Source of the DNA: Candidatus Lambdaproteobacteria bacterium
GTDB lineage: Bacteria > SAR324 > NAC60-12
Assembly: GCA_012964265.1 (NCBI GenBank)
Contig: DTUH01000194.1
Coordinates: 1-7,705, forward strand
Length of the DNA stretch: 7,705 nucleotides
Reading direction: 5' to 3'
The notes below the pieces were generated by a model. It had not been told where the DNA came from. It worked only from the letters and a program-made list of their open reading frames with translations, and did no database searches. The translations under genes were made by a program, and so were the position numbers. This document shows positions 7,273 through 7,705 of the stretch, in pieces (position 1 is the stretch's first letter; the number at the start of each line of letters is the position of its first letter).

Positions 7273-7300
7273 TTTTTCGTTCAATAATCTCTGTTATAAA
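7273..7300 (+). promoter_or_regulatory. Weak candidate promoter upstream of ribF
   Basis: In the 135-nt gap after the U32-like gene, a -10-like TATAAA (7295-7300) lies 16 nt after a poor TTTTTC (7273-7278). Transcription would begin only about 12 nt before the ribF ATG. No FMN riboswitch-like conserved core is apparent and the gap is too short for a full one. The rest of the gap is AT-rich with no recognisable feature. Confidence 0.25.
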
Positions 7301-7318
7301 CTGCGCTCAAAGATCTTC

Positions 7319-7705
7319 ATGCAGGTTTTCAGTTACCAGGAAAAAACAACGGCAGTCCCAAGTTCGGTTGTTACTATCGGAAATTTTGATGGAATTCATT
7401 TAGGTCATCGCGCATTGATTAGCACCGCTGTTCAAGAAGCAAATGCTCGCGGATGTACCAGTGCGCTGGTAACTTTTGATCCGCATCCCCAGGAAATAAT
7501 TCATACTCATCAACAAGTTCCCCGGATTTGCACATCTGTTCATCAACTCCGTTTGCTTGAGCAACTCGGGCTGGATGAGGTGCATGTGATAAAGTTTACA
7601 AAGGAACTCTCGCAAATGCCTGCAGAGGACTTTGCTCTACAGTTTTTGATCAAACGCTTTAATTTAGCCAAGCTCGTTATCGGCTACGACTTCCGTTTTG
7701 GAAAA
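7319..7705 (+). CDS. ribF: Bifunctional riboflavin kinase/FAD synthetase RibF, 5' part
   Basis: The ATG at 7319 opens a frame that runs to the right edge, giving 129 residues and no stop codon. It is the N-terminal FAD synthetase (FMN adenylyltransferase) half of RibF, which converts riboflavin to FMN and then FAD. The nucleotidyltransferase motif GNFDGIHLGH (21-30) with H27 and H30, TFDPHP (52-57) and the GYDFRFGK segment (122-129) are the family's conserved nucleotide-binding elements. The C-terminal kinase domain would lie beyond the window. Typical RibF proteins are about 300 residues, so well over half is missing. The start is supported because it puts GNFDG near residue 21, as in other family members. 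Only a weak AAAGAT precedes it, without a real Shine-Dalgarno match. Confidence 0.95.
   Translation, partial: MQVFSYQEKTTAVPSSVVTIGNFDGIHLGHRALISTAVQEANARGCTSALVTFDPHPQEIIHTHQQVPRICTSVHQLRLLEQLGLDEVHVIKFTKELSQMPAEDFALQFLIKRFNLAKLVIGYDFRFGK

Noticed and set aside
7184..7318. A possible FMN riboswitch upstream of ribF.
   Set aside because: The gap lacks the conserved G-rich core segments, and ribF alone is not a usual target in Gram-negative bacteria.
7191..7403. A 70-residue + strand frame overlapping the start of ribF.
   Set aside because: It needs a TTG start and overlaps the conserved N-terminus of RibF by 85 bases; the composition is not protein-like.

Overview
The window reads as an ordinary bacterial chromosome segment, moderately AT-rich by eye. 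Seven complete protein genes and one cut by the right edge lie on the + strand, tightly packed, with nothing credible on the - strand. Gene content (SmpB, class II CCA-adding enzyme with an HD domain, DprA, RibF, a CcmA-type ATPase) and the protein styles suggest a Gram-negative bacterium, perhaps a deltaproteobacterial or SAR324-like lineage. That placement is an impression and cannot be proven from this sequence.

Layout, left to right. Positions 1-196 are upstream DNA with a good sigma70-like promoter (TTGAAC, 18 nt, TATAAT), but one forward frame is also open throughout this stretch. At 197-1135 is a soluble UDP-glucuronate decarboxylase, a nucleotide-sugar enzyme. Next come RNA and DNA housekeeping genes: cca (1234-2610), smpB (2691-3146) and dprA (3158-4342). 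An unrecognised single-pass membrane protein with a long coiled coil follows at 4351-5295. Then come a CcmA-type ABC ATPase (5331-6026) and, overlapping its stop codon by one base, a divergent U32-family protein (6026-7183). The window ends inside ribF (7319 onward), the FAD synthetase/riboflavin kinase gene.

The left half is conventional: tRNA 3' end maturation, ribosome rescue and uptake or recombination of single-stranded DNA. The part most worth a second look is 4351-7183. There a membrane-anchored coiled-coil protein, an ABC ATPase with no visible permease and a U32-like protein that has lost the family's cysteine positions sit in a row, the last two apparently translationally coupled. 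I see no CRISPR array, insertion sequence, tRNA, rRNA, tmRNA, riboswitch or convincing intrinsic terminator. Most start codons lack a clear Shine-Dalgarno sequence. The longest stretch without a confident gene is 1-196.
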